A program made the translations under genes and the position numbers. The notes beneath the pieces are model-generated. The model did no database searches, was not told where the DNA came from, and saw nothing but the letters and a program-made list of their open reading frames with translations. From Lachnospiraceae bacterium AD3010 (lineage in GTDB: Bacteria > Bacillota > Clostridia > Lachnospirales > Lachnospiraceae): a stretch of 59,734 bases of DNA. Positions 1 through 8,639 of this stretch are shown piece by piece (the stretch's first letter is position 1; the number at the start of each line of letters is the position of its first letter). The stretch spans positions 1 through 59,734 of the forward strand of contig JHWU01000022.1 of the NCBI GenBank assembly GCA_000622025.1, given 5' to 3'.

Positions 1-108
1 GAGGAGGACATCAAGGCAAGCTTCAAACACGGTGTATTGAACCTCACCCTTCCTAAGAAGGAAAAAGAGAAACTCCCCGAAAAGAAACAAATACTCATCG
101 AAGGATGA
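1..108 (+). CDS. Hsp20-family small heat shock protein, C-terminal end (partial)
   Basis: The frame open from base 1 ends at a TGA at 106-108. Its 35 residues show the end of an alpha-crystallin domain: an F-K-H-G-V-L-N-L-T-L-P-K strand, then a short charged tail with an I-L-I element like the IxI/V motif by which small heat shock proteins dock onto neighbouring subunits. Hsp20 proteins are ATP-independent holdases in the cytoplasm. The start and most of the domain lie outside the window. A strong terminator follows within 10 bases. Confidence 0.75.
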   Translation, partial: EEDIKASFKHGVLNLTLPKKEKEKLPEKKQILIEG

Positions 109-117
109 CGTTAAAAT

Positions 118-150
118 GGGCCTGCGGATTTCCCGCAGGCCCTTCTTATA
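118..150 (+). terminator. Rho-independent terminator after the Hsp20 gene
   Basis: A perfect 10-bp stem (GGGCCTGCGG at 118-127, CCGCAGGCCC at 133-142) closes a 5-nt loop and is followed by TTCTTATATTCTT. It sits 10 bases after the Hsp20 stop codon. Confidence 0.9.
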
Positions 151-216
151 TTCTTCTCACCTTATCATAAAAGTGCTAGACAAAAGAAAATGTACCGGTC
201 TCCCGATACCTATTTT

Positions 217-390
217 TCACAAAGCAGAAGCAGCTTTTATCTGTGCCAACAATACTATTTTAATCGTTTCATCCTTAATCCCCTCCAGCAAAGACAGTGC
301 CTCAGATAAGAAATCATCGTCACTATAGGTATAACCGAGTAGATAGTTCGGTGTAGTCTGAAGCACTCTGGCCATCTCTGCCAGTCCGCT
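217..390 (-). pseudogene. XRE-family (Cro/C1-type) regulator, C-terminal remnant
   Basis: On the minus strand 57 codons end at a TGA at 217-219. The reading begins L-A-E-M-A-R-V-L-Q-T-T-P-N-Y-L-L-G-Y, the typical last helix of a Cro/C1 helix-turn-helix domain, followed by a short helical tail. The frame meets a stop immediately upstream of 390, so most of the DNA-binding domain is missing. The break coincides with the point where the truncated integrase begins on the other strand. Together they look like a deletion scar of an integrated element that carried a repressor and an integrase. Confidence 0.6.
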
Positions 391-398
391 ATATTAAT

Positions 399-1259
399 AT
401 GCGCTCCAAGGAGCTCCATCTGAAGGAAAGAGCCTTAAAGGACAGTCTTCTTATCCTAAGCCGTGTTTTTGAGTTCGCCATGAAGCATGACGGGATCATA
501 CAGGATAACCCCGTAAAGTACGTGGATCTCCAGAACTACTACAAAAACTGTGATATCTCGACAAAGTGTTCCGACGAAAAGATATACACGGAAGAGGAAA
601 TAGAGTCTATAAAGAAGCGGATTCGCCAGGAAATGTCTGAAAAAAAATATGATCCTATCGGATACGCCATGCTGTTTTCAATAGAAACCGGGGTCAGGGT
701 CGCAGAGATACCCCCTCTCCGCTGGGAGGATATTACTGAAAAGGGTATCCACATCCACAGGCAGCAGCGCATGACACGGATTAAGGGAGAAGGCCGGACA
801 TTTGAGGAGCTTCCGTACACCAAAAATGAAAGGCTCCATCCTAAAGGTGGAAGATTTTTCCCGATCACCGATGCTATCGAAGATATTCTGACCGAACTTA
901 AAGAACTTCAGGAAAAACTCGGTATTTCCTCGGAATTCATTTTCTGTGATGAAAAGGGCGAGTGGCTTAATAAGGAAACCTATGCCCAGAGATTAAGGCG
1001 TATGTGCAGGAGAATAGGTTATGAGATCACCAATAACCACGCCTTCCGTATGAGCCTCAACAGCAATGTGCTGATTCCCCTGAATATAAAAGTCACAGAG
1101 AGGGCTTATCTCCTCGGACATTCAGTAGAAATCAACGAAAGATACTACTCCCATATGAGGACAGAGAGCCTTGATGATATAAAAGATCAACTAAACAGGC
1201 CATTCACGCAGCGTTCACGCATAAAATTGATCAAGTTTGGCAATAAGAAAATCTCGTAA
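399..1259 (+). pseudogene. Tyrosine recombinase (integrase), catalytic part, N-terminally truncated
   Basis: The 286 residues cover part of the core-binding domain and a complete catalytic domain. The conserved Arg is in T-G-V-R-V-A-E-I (about residue 99), the His-x-x-Arg pair in H-A-F-R (about 214), and the second His and the Tyr nucleophile in L-L-G-H-S-V-E-I-N-E-R-Y-Y (about 240-250). Element integrases of this type are usually around 370-400 residues, so the arm-binding N-terminus is missing. The apparent ATG lies at the junction with the XRE remnant and has no ribosome site. The gene ends 39 bases from the 3' end of a tRNA-Gly gene, a usual integration target. A residual function cannot be excluded because the catalytic residues are intact. 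Confidence 0.7.
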
Positions 1260-1285
1260 ACCCAGTATTTACAAGGCTTACGAGA
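1244..1285 (-). terminator. Terminator of the tRNA-Gly gene
   Basis: Read on the minus strand, TCTCGTAA (1285-1278) pairs with TTACGAGA (1259-1252) around a 17-nt loop and is followed by TTTTCTTATT. It lies just past the tRNA 3' end and overlaps the last codons of the integrase on the opposite strand. Confidence 0.65.
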
Positions 1286-1297
1286 CTTAAGCAAAAG

Positions 1298-1370
1298 AGC
1301 GACAGACGGGATTCGAACCCGCGGTCTCCACCTTGGCAAGGTGGCGCTTTACCAGCTAAGCTACTATCGC
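1298..1370 (-). tRNA. tRNA-Gly (anticodon GCC)
   Basis: The minus strand folds as a 73-nt cloverleaf. The acceptor stem is GCGATAG/CTGTCGC, the anticodon stem CCACC/GGTGG holds loop TTGCCAA with anticodon GCC, and the T arm carries GGTTCGAATCC. CCA is not encoded. Its 3' end faces the truncated integrase, so this tRNA is the likely attachment site of the lost element. Confidence 0.95.
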
Positions 1371-1440
1371 ACGCACGTTTCATAGAACGCTGTCTGAAAC
1401 GAATGATATTTTACCGAATAATAGATTCTTTGTCAAGCAC

Positions 1441-1484
1441 CTATTTCAAATCACTCAAGGATCTATTTCAAATCACTCAAGGAT
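1441..1484. repeat. 22-bp tandem duplication at the 3' end of the aldo/keto reductase gene
   Basis: Two identical 22-bp units (1441-1462 and 1463-1484) are followed by a partial third copy (CACTCAAA). The second unit reaches the stop codon of the reductase on the minus strand, so the duplication is at the edge of the coding region. Confidence 0.85.
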
Positions 1485-2512
1485 CACTCAAACCCTTTCA
1501 GAACCTCCCGGTAATCCTGAAGATTCTTTCTGAGAAGCTCCGGGATCTGAAGCTCGTATGGGCATTTCGTAAGGCATACCCCGCAGTTAATGCAGTTTTC
1601 TATCTTCTCCATCTCGTTCTGCCAGTGCTCTGACAACCAGTCCTTGCTCGGCGCACGGCGGAGCATCAAAGCCATACGGTTGCACTGGTTTATCTGGATC
1701 CCGACTGAACAGGGCATACAATATCCGCATCCCCTGCAGAATTCACCTCTCAACTCTTGTCTTTCTGCTTCAATGAATGCTTTTATTTCATCATCCATTT
1801 CCGCAGTTTTATCAAAAAATGAAAGCCACTCATCAAGTTCGCTTTTTCTCTGGATACCCCATATGGGTATGATTCCGTCATACTGCGAAATAAAGGCCAT
1901 TGCAGCCTTCGAATTGGTAATAAGCCCACCGGCCAGTCCCTTCATAGCAATAAAACCGACATTGTTTTTGTTGCAGATCTGTACCAATTCCTTTTCCATA
2001 TCAGAAGCAAGATAGCTGAAAGGATACTGGAGAGTTTCATAAAGCCCGGAATCCGCTATTTCCTTTGCAACCCCGATCTTATGCGCTGTCCCTCCAATAT
2101 GACGGATAAGCCCTTTTTTCCTGGCTTCCAGCATACACTCATACATTCCTGTTCCATCATCCGGTTTCCAGCACTCCCCCATAAGATGGAACTGGAAAAT
2201 ATCAATGTATTCTGTTTTCAGCTTATTCAAAGAAATATCCAGATCCTTCCAGAAATCCTCCGGTGTTTTGGCAGGAGTTTTTGTGGCGATAACGATATCC
2301 TCCCTCTTTACCCATCCGTCTCCGAAAGCTGCTCCGAGTTTTTCCTCACTGTCGCTGTACGCTCTGGCAGTATCAAAAAAACGCATTCCGCCCTTGTAGG
2401 CATCTCGAAGGATCATTACCGCTTCTTCCTTTGAAACCCTCTGTATGGGTAACGCACCAAAACCGTTCTGGGGAACTTTTATTCCCGTGGATCCTAATAC
2501 TATCTGCTTCAT
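1484..2512 (-). CDS. Aldo/keto reductase with C-terminal 4Fe-4S ferredoxin domain
   Basis: This 342-residue cytoplasmic oxidoreductase has an AKR barrel followed by a ferredoxin-like end. The AKR tetrad is visible: Asp and Tyr in F-F-D-T-A-R-A-Y (about residues 46-53), Lys in I-A-T-K-T (about 79) and His in F-Q-F-H-L (about 109). After residue 260 come two cysteine clusters, C-R-G-C-G-Y-C-M-P-C and C-I-N-C-G-V-C-L-T-K-C-P, the usual ligands of two 4Fe-4S clusters. Fused enzymes of this kind are common in anaerobes and are thought to exchange electrons with ferredoxin; the carbonyl substrate cannot be read from sequence. The gene stands alone, 110 bp after the Nif11 peptide gene. Confidence 0.9.
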   Translation of the reverse strand: MKQIVLGSTGIKVPQNGFGALPIQRVSKEEAVMILRDAYKGGMRFFDTARAYSDSEEKLGAAFGDGWVKREDIVIATKTPAKTPEDFWKDLDISLNKLKTEYIDIFQFHLMGECWKPDDGTGMYECMLEARKKGLIRHIGGTAHKIGVAKEIADSGLYETLQYPFSYLASDMEKELVQICNKNNVGFIAMKGLAGGLITNSKAAMAFISQYDGIIPIWGIQRKSELDEWLSFFDKTAEMDDEIKAFIEAERQELRGEFCRGCGYCMPCSVGIQINQCNRMALMLRRAPSKDWLSEHWQNEMEKIENCINCGVCLTKCPYELQIPELLRKNLQDYREVLKGFE

Positions 2513-2622
2513 TCAGTACTTCCTGTCCTTCCTGTTAGGTCCGGTACAGCGATTCTTAAATACCCGGACTAATTGCTTATCTGCTTTCCGTTTGCGAAAA
2601 AGACGGGTGAAGGGGAAAAATA

Positions 2623-2880
2623 TCAGCAGTCCTTCAATGTTCCGCACTTAAACGCGCAGCCATCAACCATATAACAGGTATTTTGGCCGCCAGCCGCAGC
2701 ATTCAGAACTTCTTCATCCAGTTCAAAATCAGAAAGCTCTTCCAAATAGGCTTCAGCTTCTTCCTTCGTTATGTCATAGCCTTCACCCTTTGCAAGCTCC
2801 ATGAGCTCCTCGGCTGTTTCACACTTCATCGCCTTAATGACCATCTCAACTGTGAGTTCATTCTTATTGATCTTTGCCAT
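2623..2880 (-). CDS. Nif11-type leader RiPP precursor peptide, Cys-rich core (orphan)
   Basis: The 85-residue product has a Nif11-like helical leader (residues 1-65; L-T-V-E-M-V-I-K-A-M, E-E-L-M-E-L-A-K-G-E-G-Y-D-I-T) ending in A-A-A-G-G, a typical double-Gly cleavage site. The predicted core is only 20 residues and has four cysteines with symmetric spacing C-x5-C-x3-C-x5-C. It has two Thr and no Ser, which limits lanthionine formation and leaves disulfides or radical-SAM thioethers as options. Ribosome site AAAGGAC lies 7-8 nt upstream of the ATG. No maturation enzyme is adjacent; the nearest exporters in the window are the NHLM genes near 56 kb. The peptide follows the 1539-residue protein gene in the same direction. 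Confidence 0.8.
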   Translation of the reverse strand: MAKINKNELTVEMVIKAMKCETAEELMELAKGEGYDITKEEAEAYLEELSDFELDEEVLNAAAGGQNTCYMVDGCAFKCGTLKDC

Positions 2881-3008
2881 GATTAACGTCCTTTCTTTAT
2901 TGCGTTTACATGATCAAAAACACTGTTATGATACGTGAGAGACGATGCCTCTCCTGTCTCATCATAAACCACATCAAGAGCGCCGTAAAGACCATTTACC
3001 AGGAATTG

Positions 3009-6000
3009 CTATGACTGCTGCCTCAGTACAGGGTTATTCACTGCCTGATTATTATTTTTTTCAACCTGATTATTTTTTTCAGCCTGACGAAGCTGCTGCT
3101 TCTTCTCACGAAGAGCCCTGCGTCCTCCGAGATCAATACCTTCCTTCTTTTCAAGATCCACCAGATTAAGTTCCCTTATTACCTTATCCGCAGGGTTATT
3201 CTTTCTCATATCTGCGATGAAAACATGGGCCGCATAAGGATCCATGACGCCGTAGGCCGTCACAGCCTTTTTGTAGTCCGGTGCTGTCCTGTTTTGAGGA
3301 TTGCTGATGTAGGTCCTAAGGCCATCCATAGCTTCACTCCTGAGCTTATCCATCTTATTCTTGATCTTATCCTCATATTGCCCGCCCAGACCAAGAGCCA
3401 CCTGATTGCCGGACAAACTGGTCATACACGCATTATGGTACTGCACAAGCTTTTCAAATTTCTGCTCGAAACCGGTGTCACCCTTCATCAGCTTCCCGAT
3501 ATTATCCTGCTCTGCCTTAAGTCTGTCTTTATCTGTAAAAGCAGTATCCTCTCTGACACGAAGCACTTCCTCCACAAGTCCCTTTTGTCCGTAGCTGTCT
3601 GCCTTCAGATACCAGCGCTGGCTCTCTACTGCTCTGACCTCCATAAGAAAGCCTCCGTCAGCCATCTGTCTATGCATGAAATTAGTAAATTCGTGCACAT
3701 TATGGAAGGAGGTATTGTCTGCCTTCTCTCCATGAAGCCCCGCAATGTTCATATCAGCGAAATTTTCCTTAGCCCAGGCAGGATCCAGTTCATTCGCAAG
3801 AGTAAACATTATATTAAAGCGTGTATTGTCAAATTCATTCTTTGAGTGCTTATGGATGCGGTCATACCCGGGATCGGTAAGCCAGGTCTTTACATCCGCC
3901 GTGAGCTTTGCTTTGTCCTCAGCAGTTGCCGTACCGTCCCGCAGCTTATTCAGGCTCTCCTTTATGGTCTTATACTGCTTCGAATCCCGGTGGAAGATGG
4001 AATCTGAGGCATCCAGCATATTGCGTATAGCATCTACGGCATTTTCGCTTTTCAATCCTGTCTTTCCTTCGAGGGTCGTCTCCTTCCCCGCTCTTATGGC
4101 CTCTATCTCCTTATTGAGCTCACCCATACCGGACTTAATATATATATCAGCTTTTCCGACAAAGGACGGATCTATGCCGAGATGGTTCTGTTTCGGTGGT
4201 TCATTTCTTATCCAGGATCTCAGCTCGTTATATACTATGGGATCCGCCACAGACTTTATCTCATCAAGGCAGTTTTTCTTTTTGGCCTCTATGGCTTCGA
4301 TCCGGTATTCTGCCGCCAGACTCCTCAATTCGTATTCAAGCGGCATGCCCCCGTTCTCGCCCAGATGATTAACATTATCTGAAACGTTCAGCACATTTTT
4401 AACTGCAAACTTTGCCTGCTCTGAAATCTCTTCATTGTCCATAAGAGCGTCTCTTGCGGTCTGGAGATCATCCAGCTTTTCCGCGATCTCATTATATAAT
4501 TCCGCTCTTTTTACCGGATCTGTTTCATAGGGCTTCTTAAGGATCTTTTCATTAAGGAGACCATTAATCTCCCTAAGCTTGCCGGTAAAGTCAGCTGTAA
4601 CTGCTCCGCCTGACTCCAATACGGAATTATTCTTCTCGATAGCTAATGATAATTCGGCAAGATGAGTATAAAGACCCAGATCGCTTAAAGACCAGCCGTT
4701 GGCTATGGCATCTCTCCTTATTGAGATAAATTTCAGCATCGGCTTCATTCCTCTGTCTCCCGAAACCGCATCATCAAAGGAGGCCACCGCAGTACTATGA
4801 CCGAATACGACCCTCATATTATTATCAGCAAATTTGGGATCATTCTCCTGCTTCGCGATAAGGTCATTTGTCACAGTTTCTATGGTAGTGTAGCAGGCAT
4901 TCATCCTGTTCCAGTATTCTCTCTCCCTCTCCGGAGAGACCTTACCCTTCTGCTGCTCGATAAGGTATTCACCCCAGATATCATTCAGCTCATACTGTGC
5001 ATTTATCACCTTATGCCAGGGGAATATCTCCGCCTTTTCCTCCATCTCCGCAGCGGTAAAGTCCTTGGTCTTTCCGGGTACGATGGGATTATTTTTCCTT
5101 TTATCCTCAGGGATAGGCGATCTGAAGTTTGCCTCACCGACCTTCAGCATGGGATCCATCGCCTCGAGCTTTATCTCCATAAGCCCTCTGTTGGCATCCC
5201 GCAAGAATCTCTGATAGGGCTTTATATTAATGACGGCTGCAGTCTCCCCGCTCTCTATTATCAGCTGTTCCGCACGGTTTATACCCTTTTCCGCAAGTAT
5301 CAGTACATCTTTTATACTGTCTGCAAAGGGTTTATTGATGAGACCTCCCTTAAGCTCAAAAGGCACGACATAGGATTCTTCAAGCTCCTTCTTTTCATTT
5401 CCGGTCAGATTTTCCTTATTGAAGATTTTATTATTCTCCCTATGGTTCACGGCCTTGATCGCTATCGGCATGACGAGTCCGCCGACACATCTTGCTATCT
5501 CGGCTCTCTGCTGGGCGGGTGTGAGATCCCCCGGTGAATCCAGCACCTTGTTCAGACGATCTGTATATTCTTTCTGTCTTGCTTTCTCCTGTCCTTTCTC
5601 CTGATCATCCAGTGCTTCGTTCATCAGAGTTGTCTCAGACAGATTAGGATCTATCGTCGGTATAACATTGGCAGTAAAACGGACCATCGCTGTTAGATGG
5701 CTGGATCCTATGTTGGAATAATTCTTCTCCGGTGCATTGAGCTGACGCAGACGCAGGGCATCCTCCACATCTTTAAGAACCTTGTGGTTATCCGCTACAT
5801 AGTAAGGAGAATCCGGACGAGTCAGAACATCCAGAGCTTTATTATAATCATCTTCCCTTCCGGGAGATATCCTGCTGAAGGCATTCCAGTCTTTTTCGCC
5901 GATATAATCCTTCACCACATTGACAAAAAGCTCAGTGTCACCTCCGAGTGAGGACTGCATAGCCCTTATGTGGTCATAGGCATAAGGATCAGTATCGAAG

Positions 6001-7628
6001 ATATTATTAAGCTCCTTATCCTTTTCCCTTATCTCCGCGATCCACTGAAGATCCCTTTGCTGCTCTGCATCCGTATATTCCTTTACCGGATGACGGTCAG
6101 CCATGGTCTTAAGGGCAGCAGGATTTTCCAGGAAGCGCTTTTCAACATCTGTAAGCTGATGCTCCAGGGCTTTATTAAGATCGTTCCTTATGGCGCGTAA
6201 GGGTACCAGGCGGTCCAGGGTCTGTTCAGGCATCCTGTCGATCTCTGCAATAAGTGATTCCAGAAGGGCCTTACGATTTCCTTCATTCCCCGGCACCTGC
6301 GATAAACAGTTATTCAGCTTTTCTTCGAGCGAATTTACCGCTCTAAGCTCTTCTTCCGTATATCGGGGAATCTGAGGCATAGCAGGCTTTACGGGTTTCC
6401 TGAGATTCTTCTCCCCGTTAGCCTGCCTGGTATTATAATCAGTCAGATTCTGATTGTATTTATTAAGTTTTACCTGATATTCTTCCCAGCTTTTATTGAC
6501 TTTGGCATTGTTTCCCCTTGCAACAGGGATAATATGAGCAAGTCTTCCTATGGCAGTGATATCGGACATTGCCCAGCCGTTTATGATCAGTTTTCTCCTG
6601 GCCCTGTTTATCGCAGACCAGTTCTCAAACTGCCCCCTGCCTCCAAATGAATCATAATATGCTCCGTCCACTACCCCCGGGAAAGCTTCCTTTACGTCTT
6701 TATGATTAATGTTTTTCTTAATCTTGTCTATGGCATAAAGGCATTCTGCCCCTTCGGTCAATATCACTTCCCTGACCTTGATCTCATCAGCTTCAGTCAC
6801 ATTTCCGCCCGAGACCTTATTCTCATATTCTATTGTTGCATTCGTAAGTTTGATTCCCTTTGCGGGTACTGTAGACAGCGGTAATACCTTGTTTGCCCTG
6901 ACATAATCCGTGACATACAGCTTTGAAATGTCTTTGGGATCCTTCTTTCCGATACCGTACGGTGAAAAGCCCGGTATCAGTCCTGCGTAAGAGTTTGGAA
7001 GTAAATAATCATCCGGATTTAAGGATTGTTCATCAAGGCTTCCGTTTAATGCAGCATCAGTCTGTCCGACGAGCAATTCCAGCAGATCGCGCTTTAAATC
7101 ATTATTGCTAAAGTCGGCTCCGGCTACGGGCAGGCGGCCAACTTCATTTTTAAGCTCAGTTTTAAAGGATTGAAGAAGGGTGTTCAGCTCTGCCTCCAGC
7201 TCCAGGGGGTAATACTCAATATTTGAAGGTCCCATGGTGGTGCTGTTGTATGAAACCATAAGAGCTCCGGGCTTTTGCTTCAGCTCGGCTCTCTTGATTG
7301 ATGCAACTTCCATTTTATTTTTTATTTTTTCATGCCATTGCTGCCACCTATCCTTTTCCTCGGGAGTCGCTGCATTGTTTATAAGAGCCTGTATCGTCGC
7401 GCTAATATTCAATATGGTATGGTCGCCGTATTTATTCGATTTTTCCGGCAGCTTGACACCCGTGATACTCTCGTATTCAGCGCACAGCTCCTTATAGGCG
7501 GTTTTTACTTCTTCCCTGCTGTTACAGATCTTATTGTTATACTTTTGCCTTAAATTATTAAACTGCTCCTCCTGCTGGGGAGTTAACTCTATATTTTCCG
7601 GTAAACCAATCTTAAATCTAAATGCCAT
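3009..7628 (-). CDS. Very large (1539-residue) protein of unknown function
   Basis: I do not recognise this family. The protein has no signal peptide or hydrophobic segment and is rich in Lys, Glu, Asn and Asp with long predicted helices, so it is probably soluble and cytoplasmic unless exported by a special route. It contains an internal repeat: residues about 343-372 (R-R-K-L-I-I-N-G-W-A-M-S-D) and about 968-1000 (R-R-D-A-I-A-N-G-W-S-L-S-D) share the pattern RRxxIxNGWxxSD followed by a helix ending in NN. This suggests two related halves of about 620 residues. The last 30 residues are low-complexity Gln/Asn/Lys. The PepSY-like lipoprotein gene lies 17 bp upstream in the same direction, so the two are probably cotranscribed. 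Codon use looks like that of its neighbours. Confidence 0.8.
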   Translation of the reverse strand: MAFRFKIGLPENIELTPQQEEQFNNLRQKYNNKICNSREEVKTAYKELCAEYESITGVKLPEKSNKYGDHTILNISATIQALINNAATPEEKDRWQQWHEKIKNKMEVASIKRAELKQKPGALMVSYNSTTMGPSNIEYYPLELEAELNTLLQSFKTELKNEVGRLPVAGADFSNNDLKRDLLELLVGQTDAALNGSLDEQSLNPDDYLLPNSYAGLIPGFSPYGIGKKDPKDISKLYVTDYVRANKVLPLSTVPAKGIKLTNATIEYENKVSGGNVTEADEIKVREVILTEGAECLYAIDKIKKNINHKDVKEAFPGVVDGAYYDSFGGRGQFENWSAINRARRKLIINGWAMSDITAIGRLAHIIPVARGNNAKVNKSWEEYQVKLNKYNQNLTDYNTRQANGEKNLRKPVKPAMPQIPRYTEEELRAVNSLEEKLNNCLSQVPGNEGNRKALLESLIAEIDRMPEQTLDRLVPLRAIRNDLNKALEHQLTDVEKRFLENPAALKTMADRHPVKEYTDAEQQRDLQWIAEIREKDKELNNIFDTDPYAYDHIRAMQSSLGGDTELFVNVVKDYIGEKDWNAFSRISPGREDDYNKALDVLTRPDSPYYVADNHKVLKDVEDALRLRQLNAPEKNYSNIGSSHLTAMVRFTANVIPTIDPNLSETTLMNEALDDQEKGQEKARQKEYTDRLNKVLDSPGDLTPAQQRAEIARCVGGLVMPIAIKAVNHRENNKIFNKENLTGNEKKELEESYVVPFELKGGLINKPFADSIKDVLILAEKGINRAEQLIIESGETAAVINIKPYQRFLRDANRGLMEIKLEAMDPMLKVGEANFRSPIPEDKRKNNPIVPGKTKDFTAAEMEEKAEIFPWHKVINAQYELNDIWGEYLIEQQKGKVSPEREREYWNRMNACYTTIETVTNDLIAKQENDPKFADNNMRVVFGHSTAVASFDDAVSGDRGMKPMLKFISIRRDAIANGWSLSDLGLYTHLAELSLAIEKNNSVLESGGAVTADFTGKLREINGLLNEKILKKPYETDPVKRAELYNEIAEKLDDLQTARDALMDNEEISEQAKFAVKNVLNVSDNVNHLGENGGMPLEYELRSLAAEYRIEAIEAKKKNCLDEIKSVADPIVYNELRSWIRNEPPKQNHLGIDPSFVGKADIYIKSGMGELNKEIEAIRAGKETTLEGKTGLKSENAVDAIRNMLDASDSIFHRDSKQYKTIKESLNKLRDGTATAEDKAKLTADVKTWLTDPGYDRIHKHSKNEFDNTRFNIMFTLANELDPAWAKENFADMNIAGLHGEKADNTSFHNVHEFTNFMHRQMADGGFLMEVRAVESQRWYLKADSYGQKGLVEEVLRVREDTAFTDKDRLKAEQDNIGKLMKGDTGFEQKFEKLVQYHNACMTSLSGNQVALGLGGQYEDKIKNKMDKLRSEAMDGLRTYISNPQNRTAPDYKKAVTAYGVMDPYAAHVFIADMRKNNPADKVIRELNLVDLEKKEGIDLGGRRALREKKQQLRQAEKNNQVEKNNNQAVNNPVLRQQS

Positions 7629-7645
7629 ATTTTTTCCCCTTTGAC

Positions 7646-8587
7646 TTATCTGATATTAAAGCTCTCATCTGTTCTTTCTTCCTCGGAAGTTACTCCGGGA
7701 ACAAATTCTGTTACGTAAGTGTCTCCGCTCACAGCGTCAATATGATACCGGATCTCAGCTCCCGTATATGACCTGAAAAGAACCACTATCTCTTTTCCGT
7801 CATTGGATTCAATCTCCCAATATACCGGATACTCTCCCTTTTCTTCGATTTCCTTCAGATCTGCATTATTTGCGTAGCAGTAATTCCTGATCGCAGACAG
7901 AGCTTCCTCTTCTGTGATCTGTTTTTTTGAAGTATCCTCCCCGTCTTCTTCTCCCGTATTTGGCTCGTTCTCCTCTGAATACATCTGCTCTGCCACAGCC
8001 TGTATGTCGAATCCGTCAAGATCCTCCGATGCGGTAGAAAGAGAATATTTGATACCGATCTCCACATCATACCAGGTAATAAGGTCTATGTATCCCGAAT
8101 CATTTATCGCCCTGTAGGTTTTACCGGACATATGTCCACCACCCCAGTTCGCAAGGGTTGTATCCTCCGGGCCTACAGTCCATTCGGTATATATCCCCGA
8201 AATATCAGCATCCTCAGCAGCTCCGTACTGTGCTCTGGCAGTAAAATTCAGATCATCCAGCTCAAAACTCAGCTGGATCATCGGCTGTGTTCCCTTTTCC
8301 GGATCGCCAAGTGCCTCGCATTTTTGCCATTCCTGAGCCTTTGCCCCCTCAGGAGCCTTGAACAGCCGGGGACAATTTTTATTTGCTTCCTCCTCCGTGA
8401 TCTCCACCCATGGATTTCCCATGCCGACTTCCGGCTCTTCTTCGGAAGCTGTCTCTGTTGCCTTATTCTCCACAGATTCAGTCGCAGCGGAGGCACCTGC
8501 CTCCTTATTTATGCTTTTGCATCCTGCAATGCTTAAAGCCGTCAGTATTAAAGCACCTGTCAATGCAACAAGCCTTTGCCTTATCAT
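7646..8587 (-). CDS. Lipoprotein with PepSY-like C-terminal domain
   Basis: The start is placed at the ATG at 8587 because AGAGGGGAAAAGA precedes it and the product then opens with a lipoprotein signal peptide, M-I-R-Q-R-L-V-A-L, hydrophobic core, and lipobox L-S-I-A-G-C with Cys at about residue 23. The frame is open further upstream without a ribosome site. A Glu/Ala/Thr-rich linker follows, then an extracellular beta-rich middle part with many Trp and Tyr. The last ~90 residues (I-T-E-E-E-A-L-S-A-I onward, ending in a D-A-V-S-G-D strand) have the look of a PepSY domain, a fold often linked to peptidase inhibition at the cell surface. It precedes the 1539-residue protein gene by 17 bp. Confidence 0.7.
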   Translation of the reverse strand: MIRQRLVALTGALILTALSIAGCKSINKEAGASAATESVENKATETASEEEPEVGMGNPWVEITEEEANKNCPRLFKAPEGAKAQEWQKCEALGDPEKGTQPMIQLSFELDDLNFTARAQYGAAEDADISGIYTEWTVGPEDTTLANWGGGHMSGKTYRAINDSGYIDLITWYDVEIGIKYSLSTASEDLDGFDIQAVAEQMYSEENEPNTGEEDGEDTSKKQITEEEALSAIRNYCYANNADLKEIEEKGEYPVYWEIESNDGKEIVVLFRSYTGAEIRYHIDAVSGDTYVTEFVPGVTSEEERTDESFNIR

Positions 8588-8639
8588 TCTTTTCCCCTCT
8601 ACCTCCTTTATATTCTTTTCCGGAAGTTCCAATGATTCC

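Noticed and set aside
118-328. 70-residue ORF on the plus strand after Hsp20
   Set aside because: It begins inside the terminator and overlaps the XRE remnant on the other strand; its residues resemble no protein.
3009-7628. Phage tape-measure or structural protein
   Set aside because: No other phage genes, no hydrophobic segments and no long regular coiled coil are seen, so the assignment is not supported.
7855-8070. Short ORF inside the PepSY-like lipoprotein gene
   Set aside because: It has no ribosome site and lies in an alternate frame of a clear gene.
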